DNA of 64,000 bases, taken from the NCBI GenBank assembly GCA_029216955.1, contig JANAVB010023996.1, forward strand, positions 19,050,742 through 19,114,741. Direction: 5' to 3'. The stretch comes from Iris pallida. Its lineage: Eukaryota; Streptophyta; Magnoliopsida; Asparagales; Iridaceae. The translations under genes and the position numbers were made by a program. The notes beneath the pieces were generated by a model. That model did no database searches, was not told where the DNA came from, and was given only the letters and a program-made list of their open reading frames with translations. The stretch's first letter is position 1, and each line of letters starts with the position of its first letter. This document shows, piece by piece, positions 33,331 to 46,004 of this stretch.

Positions 33331-34990
33331 TGTAGTTCCCCGTCCCTACATCATGCCCCGTTGTTCGTCCACGGGGTGCGCGAGAAAGGAACACTGTCGC
33401 TATCGACTCGGTCGGGATCGATCGAATCGATCAAACGGGAACGGTTGAATTAAGATCCATTCTCTGTTATGGAATGGCTTCTTCGGAACCAAGTCCCATA
33501 TTCAGCGGGCTGTGCCTCAAGGATTGACTCTGCGGCTAAGTCGGGAGAGACCTCCCGTTGCTCTGCTTTTCACGCCGCTTGCGTTAGTTTTGGCTTTGTT
33601 TTCTGAATGCATTTTCGTAAATGTTTTCGATGGTTATTATGGCTTACGTTTCGAACTTCGCATTCGTATTGAAATTCCTTGAATAACACAGTATTCTAAT
33701 CGGTTGCTTGTGCGATTTCAGGTGATCGTGTAGGCAACGTCTAGCGCGGCCAACCAGTTTTTCGCCTCAAGTAAATGCTAACGTGAGTGGCTGACCCTTC
33801 TTCCCTCGACCCTCTTCTCTAATACATTATCAATACTAGACATATGCTATGCTATATGTAATGCAATAACATGAATGATATTTCGATGAATGGTCACACG
33901 ACGTCCCACGAACACGAACTATACAGATGCTTGTCATATAATACTATCGTGCTTGCAATTATCAAATCATATAGAACCGTGCTAAGGAAGGATGAATCGA
34001 TTAAAATAAATGTCGCAATGATACTATAACATGTGCCTTGAAATAACAAATTAACTTAGCACAGTCATGGACAACTTGTCGACAAGGGCGATTGTTTCTT
34101 CGGACGGTATCCCTAGGCCACGGGACCGTTCCAGCCTAGGAAAAAACACGGATAACTATGTCGGATGCATGCCATGGTAGGCAGTGGCTTTCAACGGGAC
34201 TCGCTACCCGAGATGAAGGACCTCTGTCTACCAAGCTATATGTCCAGGATGGCTTGTCGTGCCAGTGACCTTCACGAACGTACTCTATTACGCTTTCTTA
34301 TTATCAACATGACAGGGAAGAACATGGTAAGTATACGCTACGATGGCGCGCTCTGTCGGGGGTAAGATCTATCGTCATTATACGGTTGTGCCTTCAAATA
34401 TCAGTATGAATTGATTAGGATGGCTAGAAACTTCACTAAATATTTGCATGCATGCTCACTTGAATTCTTCAACAAATGAGAGCACAGGATTTAAATTGCC
34501 ACGCACCAGCACAAAGTGTAAAGCGCTGACCCTCGCTCTCAACAGGTACTCGAAACCAGGATAGCGTGCCAAGGAACTGAAGGCGACGCTCCTTTCTTTT
34601 GAAGTCTTGCTAGCGCGAAGACTAGCTCTGCAACATTTTGAAGACTCCAATCCAACTGTATCATGAGTCACAAACTCTCGCCGATCCCAGGTCTTAGAGA
34701 GTCATTTTGATGTTTGTAAAAAGGGATATAAATGTATGGAATGACTATCTCATCGATGTCGGTTGTATGCCCGCGAGGCCTCTTTTGTAATCGAGTCTGT
34801 AACCTAACTTATTATCAATAAAAATGCAAGTTTCCATTTCTAAAATGAATGTGTTCAATTTCTCTGTGTACTCTTACATATGCTGTTGTTTCGGATAACC
34901 TTATGAACCGCCTTGTACAAGCACAACTTAGGCTTGCACGGCATCACGCCAGGGGGACGACTATCGATTCTACCGAATCGGGGCGTGACA
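33331..34990 (+). repeat. Element C 3' LTR
   Basis: Starts TGTAGTTCCCCGTCCC, ends GGGGCGTGACA, and is collinear with 26748-28421. The sequence just upstream (TTAGTTGGTTATGG) is a poor purine tract, suggesting decay there. Confidence 0.93.
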
Positions 34991-34995
34991 GATGT
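34991..34995. repeat. Target-site duplication of element C (right)
   Basis: GATGT, identical to 26743-26747. Confidence 0.92.
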
Positions 34996-35210
34996 ACACC
35001 AACCACTTGGATATATAACACATTCCAGGCGTCTTACTCTTGAAAAGATGAGTACAGACCATAAAATGACACAAAAACTCATCAAAGACCACAATCATCT
35101 AGGGCTTATCCTTGGCCAAAGCCTCTAGTTCATCATCAGTCGGCACATATTCTTCATAAGGGTTCTCACCCATTGGCAGATGCGACTGTTTACCATGACA
35201 AAAGTTATAT
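34996..35210 (-). pseudogene. Plant-mobile-domain-like fragment, part 1
   Basis: With element C removed this is continuous with 26473-26742. On the minus strand it reads LPMGENPYEEYVPTDDELEA, a stop, and later CYISKWLVY, leading into part 2. The acidic stretch looks like coding sequence. Stops and the lack of a start show a pseudogene. The family is uncertain. Confidence 0.3.
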
Positions 35211-35985
35211 AAACTTTTTATATCTTAAACGTATAAAGAGTACAAAAGATTCCTAAATAGGAGATCTACATAAAAGAATTTCTAGGGATATGTGACGGTG
35301 GAGATCGAGCACTGCAGCGGCTCCTTTACTCCGTAGGCGATCTGACGACAAACTGAACTTGCTCTGACTTTCTGATATTTATGAGTGGTACTCGGGGTTG
35401 CCAATCAAGAAGACTTTGAAGTGTTTTGAATGAAGGAAGGCTCATTCTATTTATAGAACAACACATCTATGATGTGCATAAGGGTTTCTGGCGCACAGGA
35501 GCACTGTTCACGAGATTGTAGAGAATATCTGTTGTAACTGCTCTATAAAGGCTGGCGGTTGTTAGATTTCTTTATGATCAAGATCTTGGACAGTTATCAT
35601 CCTTTATCAGTATTATCGATTAATTGACATATCGCGTGTGCCCATTGCCAGATGACTTTGCTCAGATGAAACCGACTAGATCTTGCACTTATTAAGAGAA
35701 CGACTATTCAAATAAACTAAAATTCGATCTCATCTCAAGAGCGACGGGTATAAGCAAAACCAAATTTGATCACGTCCAAAAGATGCAACTATTTAAATAT
35801 AGTAAATTTGACTCTATCTCAAGGGCGACAGTTTAAACAAACTAGATTTGATTGTATCTGAAAAGATATACCAAATAGAATCCAATTATATCCGAGAAGA
35901 TACAGCTGCCATACTCTCTACGTGGTATGATGCCACGTTGTAGGGAACCTATGCTCTATACGAGCTGTACTTTTGGTAGTGTTCA
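35211..35985. other. Unassigned intergenic or degraded transposon sequence
   Basis: No coding motif or LTR border was recognised. A palindromic TATA-like TCTATTTATAGA at about 35447-35458 and the sequence around it would suit a minus-strand LTR promoter, but no ends were found. It leads directly into the 49-bp repeat array. Confidence 0.3.
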
Positions 35986-35989
35986 AGCC

Positions 35990-36660
35990 ATTATATTTTT
36001 GGGCGGCAAGAAGGCTGTTGTGGATGCGATAAAGTTATTGTGCTTTTGGGCGACGAGGAGACTGCTTTTGAGACAACAAAGCCGCTGCACTTTTGGGCGA
36101 CGAAGAGACTGTGCTCTTGTGGCAACAGGGTCACTGCACTTTTGGGCAACAAGAAGATAGTGCTCTTGAGGCAACGAAGTCACTACGCTTTTGGACGATG
36201 AGGAGACTGTGCTCTTAAGGCAAATAAGTTATTGTACTTCTAGGCGATGGAAGACTGTGCTCTTGAGGCAACAAAGTCACTATGCTTTTGGGTGACGAAG
36301 CGACTGTGCCCTTGAGGCAACAAAGTCACTGTACTTTTGGGTGATGAGGAGACGGTACTCTTAAGGCAACGGAGTCACTGCGCTTTTGGGCGACGAGGAG
36401 GCTGTGCTCTTTAGGAAAGGAAGTACTGTGCTTTTGGGCAAGGAGGAGACTATACTCGTGAGGGAACGAAGTCACTACACTTTTGGGTGACGAAAAGACT
36501 GTGCCCTTAAGGCAAGAAACTCACTGACTTTTTGAAGATGATGAGACTGGGCTCCTAAGGCAACGAAGGCACTACGCTTTGAGGCAACAAAGTTATTGTG
36601 CTTTTCGACGACAAGAAGATTGTGCATTTGAGGCAACGAAGTCACTGGGCTTTTGGCCTC
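35990..36660. repeat. 49-bp minisatellite array
   Basis: About 13 diverged tandem units. Each combines GCTTTTGGGCGACGAGGAG, ACTGTGCTCTTGAGGCAACG and AAGTCACT-like words. The units are not a multiple of three, so the open frames on both strands across it (for example 35983-36183 minus) only reflect the repeat. A decayed edge runs to about 36780. Confidence 0.8.
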
Positions 36661-36784
36661 TTTCAAAAAAGTCTCGTGCAATGAGTGACCTGCACGCCAT
36701 AGAGGTGCACTTTTTAGGGAGTTGTACTTTCGAGGTGCTCTGAAGGAGTTGTGCTTCTGTGAGGTTCTGAAGTAGTTGCGCTTC

Positions 36785-39700
36785 TGTAACCTCCGTAAAT
36801 CAAATTTTTTATATAACTGAATTTTTTTGATTTTCTTTCGAAAATTGTACTTTCTATTTTTCTAAAAAATTTTGAATCCTTAGAAATCGTGAAATGTTAA
36901 TATAAAATATATTTTCAATTGTAAAACTATCGGTGTTTTGTTGGGCCATTGACCTTGAGAAAACCATTTTATATGAGATTTTACCCTATTTAAATATCTT
37001 GGTTATTTTCTTAAATGTATACAAGTTATAAATATTTGTTTTTATATAAATTATTTGTCGAAATACGTTTTGTAAATGAATATATATAATTATTGGTTAA
37101 ATTATCTAGTGGTTAGCAGTTAATATCGTGGTTAGTAGTTAGTTTTCTGCTAAATTTCCCTAGTCCTATTACATATTACAATGTTGCCCTTAGGGTTTAC
37201 GTACTCTACTATATATATTGGGGGCTCTCCAATATCTTACAATGAAAATTCCTATGCACTCACACCTAGCAGCCGCCAGAGTGCCCTGCCAACCAACTTC
37301 ACCTCCCTGCTTCCCTACATCCCCCAAGCTGACACAACTATGGCCAACTGGCTGGATCCCGACCAGTCTCTAAACACCAGACCGCTACCTCCACAACGTT
37401 CTCCTCCTGGCCATCACCTCTACCACTCGACCAGAAACCATTACCACCAGTTACTGCCACACCCACCACCTATACTATGCCACCACGTTAACATCGCTGT
37501 CACCACCACCTTGCTAGTGTCACAAGTCACCAATATGAGCAATAATCTTCCCCTCCTTGGCAGCATTCACCAACCACCCCCATGGCAACCCGGCCACTCC
37601 AACCGTTCCTCATAAACTACCGATGCCAAAGCCATCTTCGGCCCCCGACTTTCTACGACCACTACACCCACATCATCATTGCCCCTTCCATCGACCACCA
37701 ACACCGCCAGTAATCCCCTCGTGACTCCTCCACACCAACACCACCACAGCCACACCACAACAAAAAAAAGGAGAAAAAGTAACAATAAATGACCGTCGCC
37801 TACCAGTATTTACCCGTTCTCCTAGCCGAGCCCGACGCTCCAATCTCCCCAACTACCATAGCCTACAGGAGCCCTCGTCTTATGTCTGGGCCCGCAACCG
37901 ACATGCATCAGTTCCATAGATCTGCGTCGACCGTCTGCTTATGCCTCCTCGCCGGCGGTGAGGGATCCTCCATCCACCTCTGTACAGCTCTGCTTCATCC
38001 TCCTTAGCGGCGCTACTGTCAGATTTGGATGCCTGGCCGCATCCAATGTCGACAATGACTTCCGGAGCTCTGCGCCTCACTGACCTTGGTGAGCGTCTCT
38101 TCGTCTATCCCCTCTCTCCTGTTCGATCTCTATGTTAATAGGGAATTTGGAAAAAAAAAGTTTAACAATAGCAGAAAGAGAAGTCATTTCCCTATTTTCG
38201 TAAAATATATAGTTAGTTATATTATTATTATTATTATCATTAATTGATTTTTTGTGTGTATTATTATATAATGATAGTGATAGGTTACAGTTAAGTGGGT
38301 ATTGAGTTGGGATTAAGGACTAGCCAGGCCCAGTTGTTTTACAATGTTATTATTTTTATTTTAAAAAAAAGTAAGGATATTTGCAAGAGACTGGGCTCTG
38401 AGCCCATTAAAAATTACTTTAAATGAAATATTTTTTGTATACTATTAATATAAGTGAATTGGTCCTAACTGTGGACCAGGACCAGTTTTAAATAAGTTTT
38501 AACATAAATGGACTTTGGGCTAGGTCTAACAATACCTTAATGTATGAATCACATTATAGAACTTGTTTATAATTAAAATCAAGTATGTAATAGTTTGGGC
38601 TTATTATATATATAAATAATCAAAGGTTCTACACTACGAGATTTATATATATTAAATAATTTTGTATGAGTTTAGTCAAAAAGATTTATATTGGAGTATT
38701 AGTCCTAATGGTTCTTATACTTTGGCTAATATAGTTTATTGCAAATATTATAATATTTTTCCTAAACATATAAATACATATATTCATGCTTGATTTAATG
38801 AAAGGAAGTAATTTACTATTTGGGCTCAAGGCCTATGGTTTGAATAGACAGAATATGGGTGTGGGCTTATGTATATATATAAATTCCTTTGAAAATATGA
38901 ACTATATAAATTATGTTTTATAAGTCCTTGAAAATATCTATAAAGTAATTATGGCCCTATAATTAGTCTTTTAAAACTAACTCCTTAAATCATCTCTTAA
39001 ATCACGACTATTATAGTTGTTTCCTATTTCTTGAATCGATTATCATGTCGAACTATGATTTTAGACTTTTATATATCAAACTAGGCTATTTGGACAATTC
39101 TTGACTCAATGTAACCGTATGTGCCATCGTTTGGGACCATCTTATGGAGCGTAGCATCGTTACCTATTCCGTCTCAATACGTTCGTGTCGTGCACGTCGA
39201 CTCCAACTAAATTGAGGTAAGTACATTCTCTGATAGTTTTCATTACCTTGATAGTCCCTATGATATCAGTCTGTAGTGTTATGCTTGATTCTTGATACGA
39301 GAGTACACAGATTGGTATATCTTGGATCGTGTCATGAGATATTATTCCTGGTTATTATGGTATACTGGTATATGATTCATTTATTATTCTTGTACTTGTA
39401 TGAACACCGATTCCTAAGGAGATTTGCTACCTTCTTAGAGAATCCCATGTCATAACGTGCCTGGTTAGATCCATTATACTAGTCGGAGGATAGAAAGATA
39501 TTAAAATATTATATGATCATACCGCTACTTGTTTACCAACTTGTTTACCCACTTGTGTATAGCTCACCCTCGCCACACGTAGGGTGTAGCCTGACCTTAT
39601 ACTTGTGTATAGCTTCCATGTATGGCCGGGCTGATTTCAGGTTTACCTGTGCTTGTACTTGTGCATAGCCGGTTATATAGATAGCCTGATCCTAGTCCCA

Positions 39701-40368
39701 AGCCGATCACATAATAAACTAATATCTGAAGGCATTGTTTAGTAGTAGTAGTACATATTCTATTCCAGATTATCACCTGTTGTTACACTATACCCATGAT
39801 TACTTACTGCACATTATTACCATGACATGCTCACATAATTTTCCCTACTTTTTCCACTGTTCAGTTCTACTTATCCATCATGTATTTTATTGCTTTCTAT
39901 TATTTATAGTTTTTGTCAATTTAAATGGAGCTACTGTTAGTTTATGTACTTCGCACCAATCCTGACTGGATAACCAACATTTGTAGGAGTTGTTATGCCC
40001 CACATACTTGGACCACATGACGATGCTAGCTGAGACAAGTTCTCGATGTTCCATTTACCGTGAGGTGTCTTCTGGGAGCTCTAGGCCATTATTCCTTGTT
40101 TAGATTCTTGTTTTGTTGTCAGATTTGTCTTTGACACATTCTTGATATGTATGATCATTTGTAGAATCTAGTTGATTTAGTGATACTATTATCTCTTCTT
40201 ATTCGTATCTTCTTTTGATGTATGTGATTTGAGTACATTTTGTTGTTATAGATCATTTAGATGTTAAGATATTTGATAGGTACTTGACATCGCTATACCA
40301 CCGATACTGCGACGTAGGTTAGGCGTTGCCACGAACTCATGCCCGATATTCGGGTGCGGATCGTGACA
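36785..40368 (+). repeat. Element G 5' LTR (tRNA-Ile group)
   Basis: The right end is firm: GGTGCGGATCGTGACA at 40368 resembles the ends of A and E LTRs (GTGCGGGTYGTGACA), including the upstream CACCGATACTGCGACGTAGG word, and is followed by the tRNA-Ile primer site. The left end TGTAACCTCCGTAAATC at 36785 is inferred from its likeness to chromovirus LTR starts (E starts TGTAACACCC). The resulting 3584 bp fits the 3.66-3.77 kb of A and E. TATATATA at 37210-37217. The short frames inside (37181-37615, 37789-38007) are not convincing genes. Confidence 0.6.
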
Positions 40369-42950
40369 CATTTTTATGGTGGCCCATGCAGGCCAGTCTT
40401 CGTAACTAATGCGAAGTCGTGGTAGTACTTAGGCTTAGTCATACTGTTGGGAGCCTGCTCTAGGATTAGGATTTGAATTATGAAATAATTCTAGGAGTTT
40501 TAGTACTCAATCACATATTAGGATCTCTTGATAGATTCCAAGAATGACCCCTGAGAATCTTGCTTCGAACTATATTGAGTCCATTTTCATTCGTTTTTGC
40601 TTATCCTGATTTTGGAAACACATGTCTGTTGTCGAACCCTATTCTTGCATTAAGATGAGTTTTATGGACTTTAGAAGGAACAATGGAGTAGAAGTTGAAC
40701 CTATAGCCATTTAGGGTGGTAAGAGAAAACGATTAGTCAATTTTATATATGAATATTGGAATTTATTTTAGGCTATATCCAAGGTATTACATTGGGGCTT
40801 GCAGGTTTGTCAAAATAGGTTTGAGAAATAAATAGAAGATAACAGATGAATTTAGAAAAACATGGATTATATAGTCAGACCAGGAATGATTTATAGATGC
40901 GAATTTTAATTTTGAAGATTATAGGGTAATATTGTATGGACTTGCGATAAGGTAAATATTAAGGAGGAGTTTTATATAATTTTACCATAGTAAGAGCTAT
41001 CGAGGCAAATGTTTAAATTGTCCTTCTTGTTTGAGTAGTCAAGAGGGTGGCACGAGATACGATCATTCTATAAGGAATGTAATTCTAAAATTTCAAGGAA
41101 TTACTGAGACGAAAATAATAGAAATATTAGCATAAATTTCCAGAAGTGATGACTGAGAATTGGATTTGGGTTACTTAGAGTTTAACAACTTGTTTAAGGG
41201 ATTTGACAAGGCGAGAAGGTCATACAACTTGGATAAGTTATTACCACATGAAATTTTAAGAAACGGCTACATATAGGAATTGTGATTCCTACCTGGTTGT
41301 TAACAAATTCAATTAATTTGAACAATAATTGAGATTGCTTGAAATAAGACAGAGGATAATTTCAATGGTAGATTGCTATGAACTCATTATTAGGAAAATT
41401 TCAATGACATAAAGTTAACATCTGGGAAGATAAGAGTGAGGAAAAAATTTATGATGATAGAAAATCCTGACAAATTTAGACGTAAAAGTTTAGAAGAAAT
41501 TATATGAGTATCTAGTAGATAAGTGACCCTATGTATGAGATTAGAAAAGGTAATCAGTAGTGGATAACTAGTGACTTGGATTCACGAAGAGGATTTAGTG
41601 AAGAAGAGTTTGATTATTAGACAAAGACGAACACCATGGAGGTTAAGAATTTTTTTTTATTAAATATGGACAAGTGAAAAAAAGGGAAGGAAACAATTTT
41701 GTTATGACCAGATGAGCAGGAACAAATCCCTATCATCATTTTTTTCATTTTATCGTCATTTCTTTATCTTAATTAAATCTGCACTATTTACGTTTATAAA
41801 CTACCTCATATATAAATATGTTAGCTATACTTTGAACTCATTTGAATTCCCGTATCTCTTTACTTGGGAAAGGTCGAAGTGTATTATAATCATCTAGCTT
41901 GAAAAGGATAGAGTTTGTTATCATGCGATAATCCTAGTAGGAATATAGAATGTTGGACATTAAGAGGGAATTAGAGGGATAAAGATATGACAAGGATTGG
42001 AAACAAATCAAGAGACCCATAGTGTCAACTTGGAAATGATTACACTTGAATAATTAATTTGAGTATGGATTACTTTAGACAAAATGTAAGAGAATTTCAA
42101 GAAAGGAGAACAATGGAATGTAAATTGATGGTGAGAACTATAATATTTTGTACTTGTATTTTTAGAACTAATGAGGATATTCGAGGGCGATATGATTTTG
42201 AGAACCAAAATATTTTTAAGTTACTAGTTCTTGAGATATTTCATATTAGAATTAAAACTAGGATACTGAGATTTGGAATCCAAATACATGGAAGGAAGAT
42301 TATGATTGCATGCAGCAGTGATACTAAATTGAGTAAAGGATTGTTAGGAGAACGATTGAGAACTCATAGGAAAAACAAAAATTTTGAGTTATAGGAAAAT
42401 ATAGAGATTTTGTGAGATTTCTAAAATTTAGGAAGGAAAACATTTAAAGGTATAAGTTGAAGGAAAAGTGAAGGTTGTTTTTTGAATGATGGAGAGTAAA
42501 TTTTTATATGGTAGGGGTAGCACTAGACTTGTGCAATATAAGATTATAGATTTGAACAATGATTAAGGATTTTTAGAAACCCTGATTCAGACATTTCGGA
42601 TCCAATTTAGAACAAGGTAGAGGAATTTGAGTTTCAATATGATTAAATTAATAGGAGATTGCAAAAATTTGATTGAGGAGTTCTAACAAGAGTATGCTTC
42701 ATGGGTAGTGCCTTCGGAATAAGGGTCAACCCGGTAGTAATTATAGAAGGGTTCAATCTTCATGACTGAAGATTATGATTTGATAGTAGTCAAATAAGGG
42801 TTTGATTTTCGTGGTTGAAGATCATCGTTTTGGTAGTAGTTTATCTGGACTTCGGATAATCTTGGTAGTAGTCAAAGCAAAGTGAGATGATTACCTCGAC
42901 TTTCTTCTATAATTCCTACATTTTGGTTTCCTATCCTAATAGAAGAAATT
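40369..42950 (+). mobile_element. Element G decayed interior
   Basis: After the primer site the leader matches that of E over some 70 bases (TACTCAATCACA, then GATAGATTCCAAGAATGACC-like, CTTGAGAATCTT-like words). Beyond about 40600 the sequence is AT-rich with no recognisable gag or pol motif; weak frames such as 42059-42394 have no homology I know. Either a strongly decayed coding region or a non-coding interior of a non-autonomous copy. The junction with F is not resolved. No 3' LTR of G is in the window. Confidence 0.45.
40377..40392 (+). other. Element G primer-binding site, tRNA-Ile type
   Basis: TGGTGGCCCATGCAGG, 8 bases after the LTR end, is identical to the first 16 bases of the A site. 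Confidence 0.75.
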
Positions 42951-43009
42951 TATTTCCTTTTCCTTGAATTATTCCTTAAATTCAATATTGCTAAAATTTG
43001 ATCCTCCTT

Positions 43010-43910
43010 GATCGTGACCAACCGAATTTGGTCAACTTCTTTATAATGACAAGGTTCTTGGTTCTTGACCATACTCAGGTGATTTAAATTTCAATCGGGA
43101 CCTGGATTTCCACCCTTTTGTTGCTCGTGCTCAAAACTTTGATTTTGTTCTTCATCGTACCTAAATCGTATTTCAATCAAGAATTGATTTATCGTGTCCT
43201 TGATCGTGTCATAATTTTAATTTTGACGTGACTAGATTTTCATGCCAATATCACTCGTACGTTCTATTCTAAACATGACTAGGTTCATACTATTCTTGAT
43301 TATACCAAACTTTCATGTCTGGTCGTGCCTAGATGACCCGGCACGACTAAACGATTCTGATTTCAACGATCGTGACTTTTATGATCGTTACTATATATAT
43401 TAATTTTACCCTTGAATCGCGCCTAAAATTTTTGATCTTTGATCACGACTATATGAACTTAGTCGTGTCATAACTTAATTTGATCATGTTGAATAATTTT
43501 TTTGTCGTTCCTAAAATTTTGATTCTCTAGTCACTCGTGCATTGGTTTCATTTCAAATTATGCCTACATTTAATTATTTCTCTTAGCTCTATCCTAAACC
43601 GTGCCTAAGTGATTTCGAACCATTCCAAGCACGACTGAGACTTGATTTGGAAATTGATCGTGCTTAACAACTTGTATCTAACTTTATCGAGCCAAGATCG
43701 TATTGATTATTTTATCCTTAGATTTGATTCTAACTTGATCGTAATGAATGATTTTGATTTTCATAGTCGTGACTTCACGCTTAATTAACTTGAATTTACT
43801 TTTCAATCATGCCAAAACTTTATTTTTGGTCATAGCTAAGATTTTATTTTAATCGTGCCTATGCGACCTTAAATCTAGTTTTCATCGAGCCTAGACTACT
43901 GATTATTCCG
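43010..43910. repeat. Degenerate TCGTGCC/ATTTTGAT repeats
   Basis: Words such as GATCGTGCCTA, ATCGTGTC, their complement CACGACT and A/T-rich ATTTTGATTT recur at irregular spacing about every 40-60 bases. Not a clean tandem array. Probably within the 5' LTR of F, since that LTR ends at 44274. Confidence 0.5.
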
Positions 43911-43919
43911 TACATGAAT

Positions 43920-44274
43920 TTCGATTATATCTTCGGTAGAATGCTACGCGTCCAAGCAGTTAAACCAACCGTTCGTGTGATTGGGTGAATGGCACGCCAA
44001 ATGTAGTGTGTGCCAATCAGGATAAGTACTTAACGGTTATCTCTAAACTCTTTAAATTGAGTTCCAAATCACTTCACAAGGATCACTAATGATCATAATC
44101 TCCAGAGCATTTGCTACAGCACTCTCCAAAGGCTTTCTTCTTCGACATCGCATCGTCCAAGGGATAAAGTGATTGTCTTCTGATCAGATTTCTATAGTTG
44201 TACTTTTCCATAAATCCATTGTACTCTTGTACTTTTTTTCTTAGTTTGTAAAGAAACTTTAGTTTTTGCAAACA
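43920..44274 (+). repeat. Element F 5' LTR, end part
   Basis: The LTR end GCAAACA at 44274 is set by the primer site 3 bases further on. The start was not identified; it probably lies between 42,900 and 43,950. The last 200 bases are T-rich before the end (ACTTTTTTTCTTAG), as in other Tat/Ogre LTRs. Confidence 0.55.
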
Positions 44275-44277
44275 AAA

Positions 44278-44296
44278 TGGCTACTCTGCCGGGGAC
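44278..44296 (+). other. Element F primer-binding site, tRNA-Arg-like
   Basis: TGGCTACTCTGCCGGGGAC closely resembles the tRNA-Arg-type site of Tat/Ogre elements as I know it (TGGCGACTC, then GGGGAC). It follows the LTR end by three bases, as is usual there. Confidence 0.65.
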
Positions 44297-44413
44297 GACT
44301 TTCTCCTCCGACGAGAAAGTGACAACTCAATGTGATGTTACGTCGGTTGGCACGACGCAGAAGACTTTGGTCATTAAAGTCGACCAAACTGCCTACGAAG
44401 CCATGATTGGCGC

Positions 44414-44848
44414 ATGGAAGACAAGCGTGCTACCACTGTTGCTGTTAAGAATAGGGCACGCGCTATCTGGACTCCGAAGTCCTCCAGTGCAACAATCTTG
44501 ACTCCTGCGCCAAGCTTGGAGAAAAGCTCTGTAGCCACTTCTTCTTCCATACCAATTATAAAATTAGTAGAGAGTTCTCCAACCACTACCCATGCGCCAA
44601 CTAAGGGACAGCGTCGCATGGCTACTTCTTCTTCCTCACCAATTTTGAAAATGGTAGAGAACGTGCCAATCAGGGGACAACGCCACATAACCACTTCTTT
44701 CCCGTTGCCAATTCTGAAATTAGTGGAGTACGCGCCAACCACCATCTTGGCACAGAACAAAGGAAAATGCCACTTGGGTAATTCCTCTTCCTCCCTAGCT
44801 CTAAACTTCAGGGAGAAATTACATATCACTGTCCCTTGCGCAGAATAA
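44414..44848 (+). pseudogene. Element F upstream frame with peptide repeats
   Basis: A 144-codon frame in which the phrase ATSSSSPILKMVE, followed by P...GQR, recurs about three to four times with changes (SSSIPIIKLVESSP, SFPLPILKLVEYAP, SSSLALNF). Tat/Ogre elements carry an extra frame before gag, so this may be its remnant or the gag N-terminus. No known domain. Confidence 0.4.
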
Positions 44849-46004
44849 AGGAAAGCTCCCTATGGCCACTCCTTATCCTTCCCAAGTCTTAGACTCGATG
44901 GAAAACGCATCTGACTGTGCCCCTGTGCCAGTCAATGTGAGAACACTTTCAAGTAGAATGTCTACTCTCTTGGCAGAGACAACCAAATCAATGCCAAGAA
45001 ATTAGACTCTACCCAAAGTCAGTTTTCTATTGCTCATATACATCGTGCCAAACATGCTGGAGTAGTATGCACAGAACAACTGGTCGTCCTGCCCACTCCT
45101 AACGGCCAGCGCTAATCAAGCCAGAGCCAAGAACTTCGTACCCTACACATTTCAAGAACAAAGTAGGGTAAACTGAGGGTGTCTCAGACAGACAGCCAGG
45201 TGGCGCATGATTCAGAGATACGCACTTACCTCAATCAGCAGAGAACAGCGTCAAGCCTGCATCATGAATAATCTGCGCCACCTACCAAGTTGTACACAGG
45301 GAAAATTCCTCAAGTCAAGAATCCTCTCACCTATGCCAACGAAGTCAGCACTTCTTGGTACACACAGGGTACAGGGCACCTCAAGAACCGAAATCATGTT
45401 TCTAACATCATCAAGGAATATGTACCTCCGACTTCTCCTTAGCCTGTCACCTTAAACGATCTCTGGAAACTTCTTGTACAAAAGCGAAAGATGAAATGTT
45501 GCTGCCAGTCAGCTAAACGGTTTGTCTTCGACCGTTTGAACTACACTCAGACTACTAAACTTATGCTAGTGGACGAAGATGAGTTACTATATGCTTCGAT
45601 TAACATGACTTCCCGAAGCACTCGTGGTAGAAAATGTCCAAGACATAATGCATCCCGCAATCCCAGTCATCAATTCCTTAATCGGATCCGTGACTCCGAC
45701 GAAGGAGTCTACCAAAATACAAGATCAAGAAGCTGAGATCTACTCGGTCAAAGGAATCTTCCCTCTCCTAATCTTGGGGATGTTCTCAGTCAGAGAATTT
45801 CTCTTGATTTTGACCAAGAAACAATCGGTCAATGAAATCTCCTTTCCGACCAAGAAATAATCAGTCAAAAGAATCTTCCTGATTCTGGCCAGGAATCTTC
45901 CCACTCTTCATCCTGGCAGTAGTTCCATGCATGACTTTAATGCCGATAGTAAAAGCTCTGAGTAGACTATCTTTTCCATCAGTTCATCATCGGTAGCCAG
46001 AGAA

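Larger units (their letters stand above)
26748..34990 (+). mobile_element. Element C: Tekay/Del-like Ty3/Gypsy retrotransposon (dead)
   Basis: An 8.2-kb complete element: LTR 26748-28421, tRNA-Met-type primer site, gag, protease, RT, RNase H, integrase, chromodomain-like tail, LTR 33331-34990, with GATGT on both sides. The pol frame is almost continuous from 29442 to 33275 but broken by point-mutation stops rather than indels. The LTRs (1674 and 1660 bp) differ by scattered substitutions and a roughly 17-bp indel near 26830. It has a single gag-pol frame and integrase after RNase H, as in chromoviruses. Confidence 0.93.

Noticed and set aside
35927..36681. Frames over the 49-bp repeats
   Set aside because: Unit length is not divisible by three and frames occur on both strands; they only mirror the repeat.
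37181..38080. Frames in the CCA-rich part of the G LTR as a host gene
   Set aside because: Low-complexity Pro/His/Thr translation, no domain, inside an LTR whose right end is well supported.
44277..44501. Frame starting MATLPGTTF as a gene
   Set aside because: Its ATG lies on the primer-binding site of F, so it is a by-product of that signal; the following sequence has no homology I recognise.
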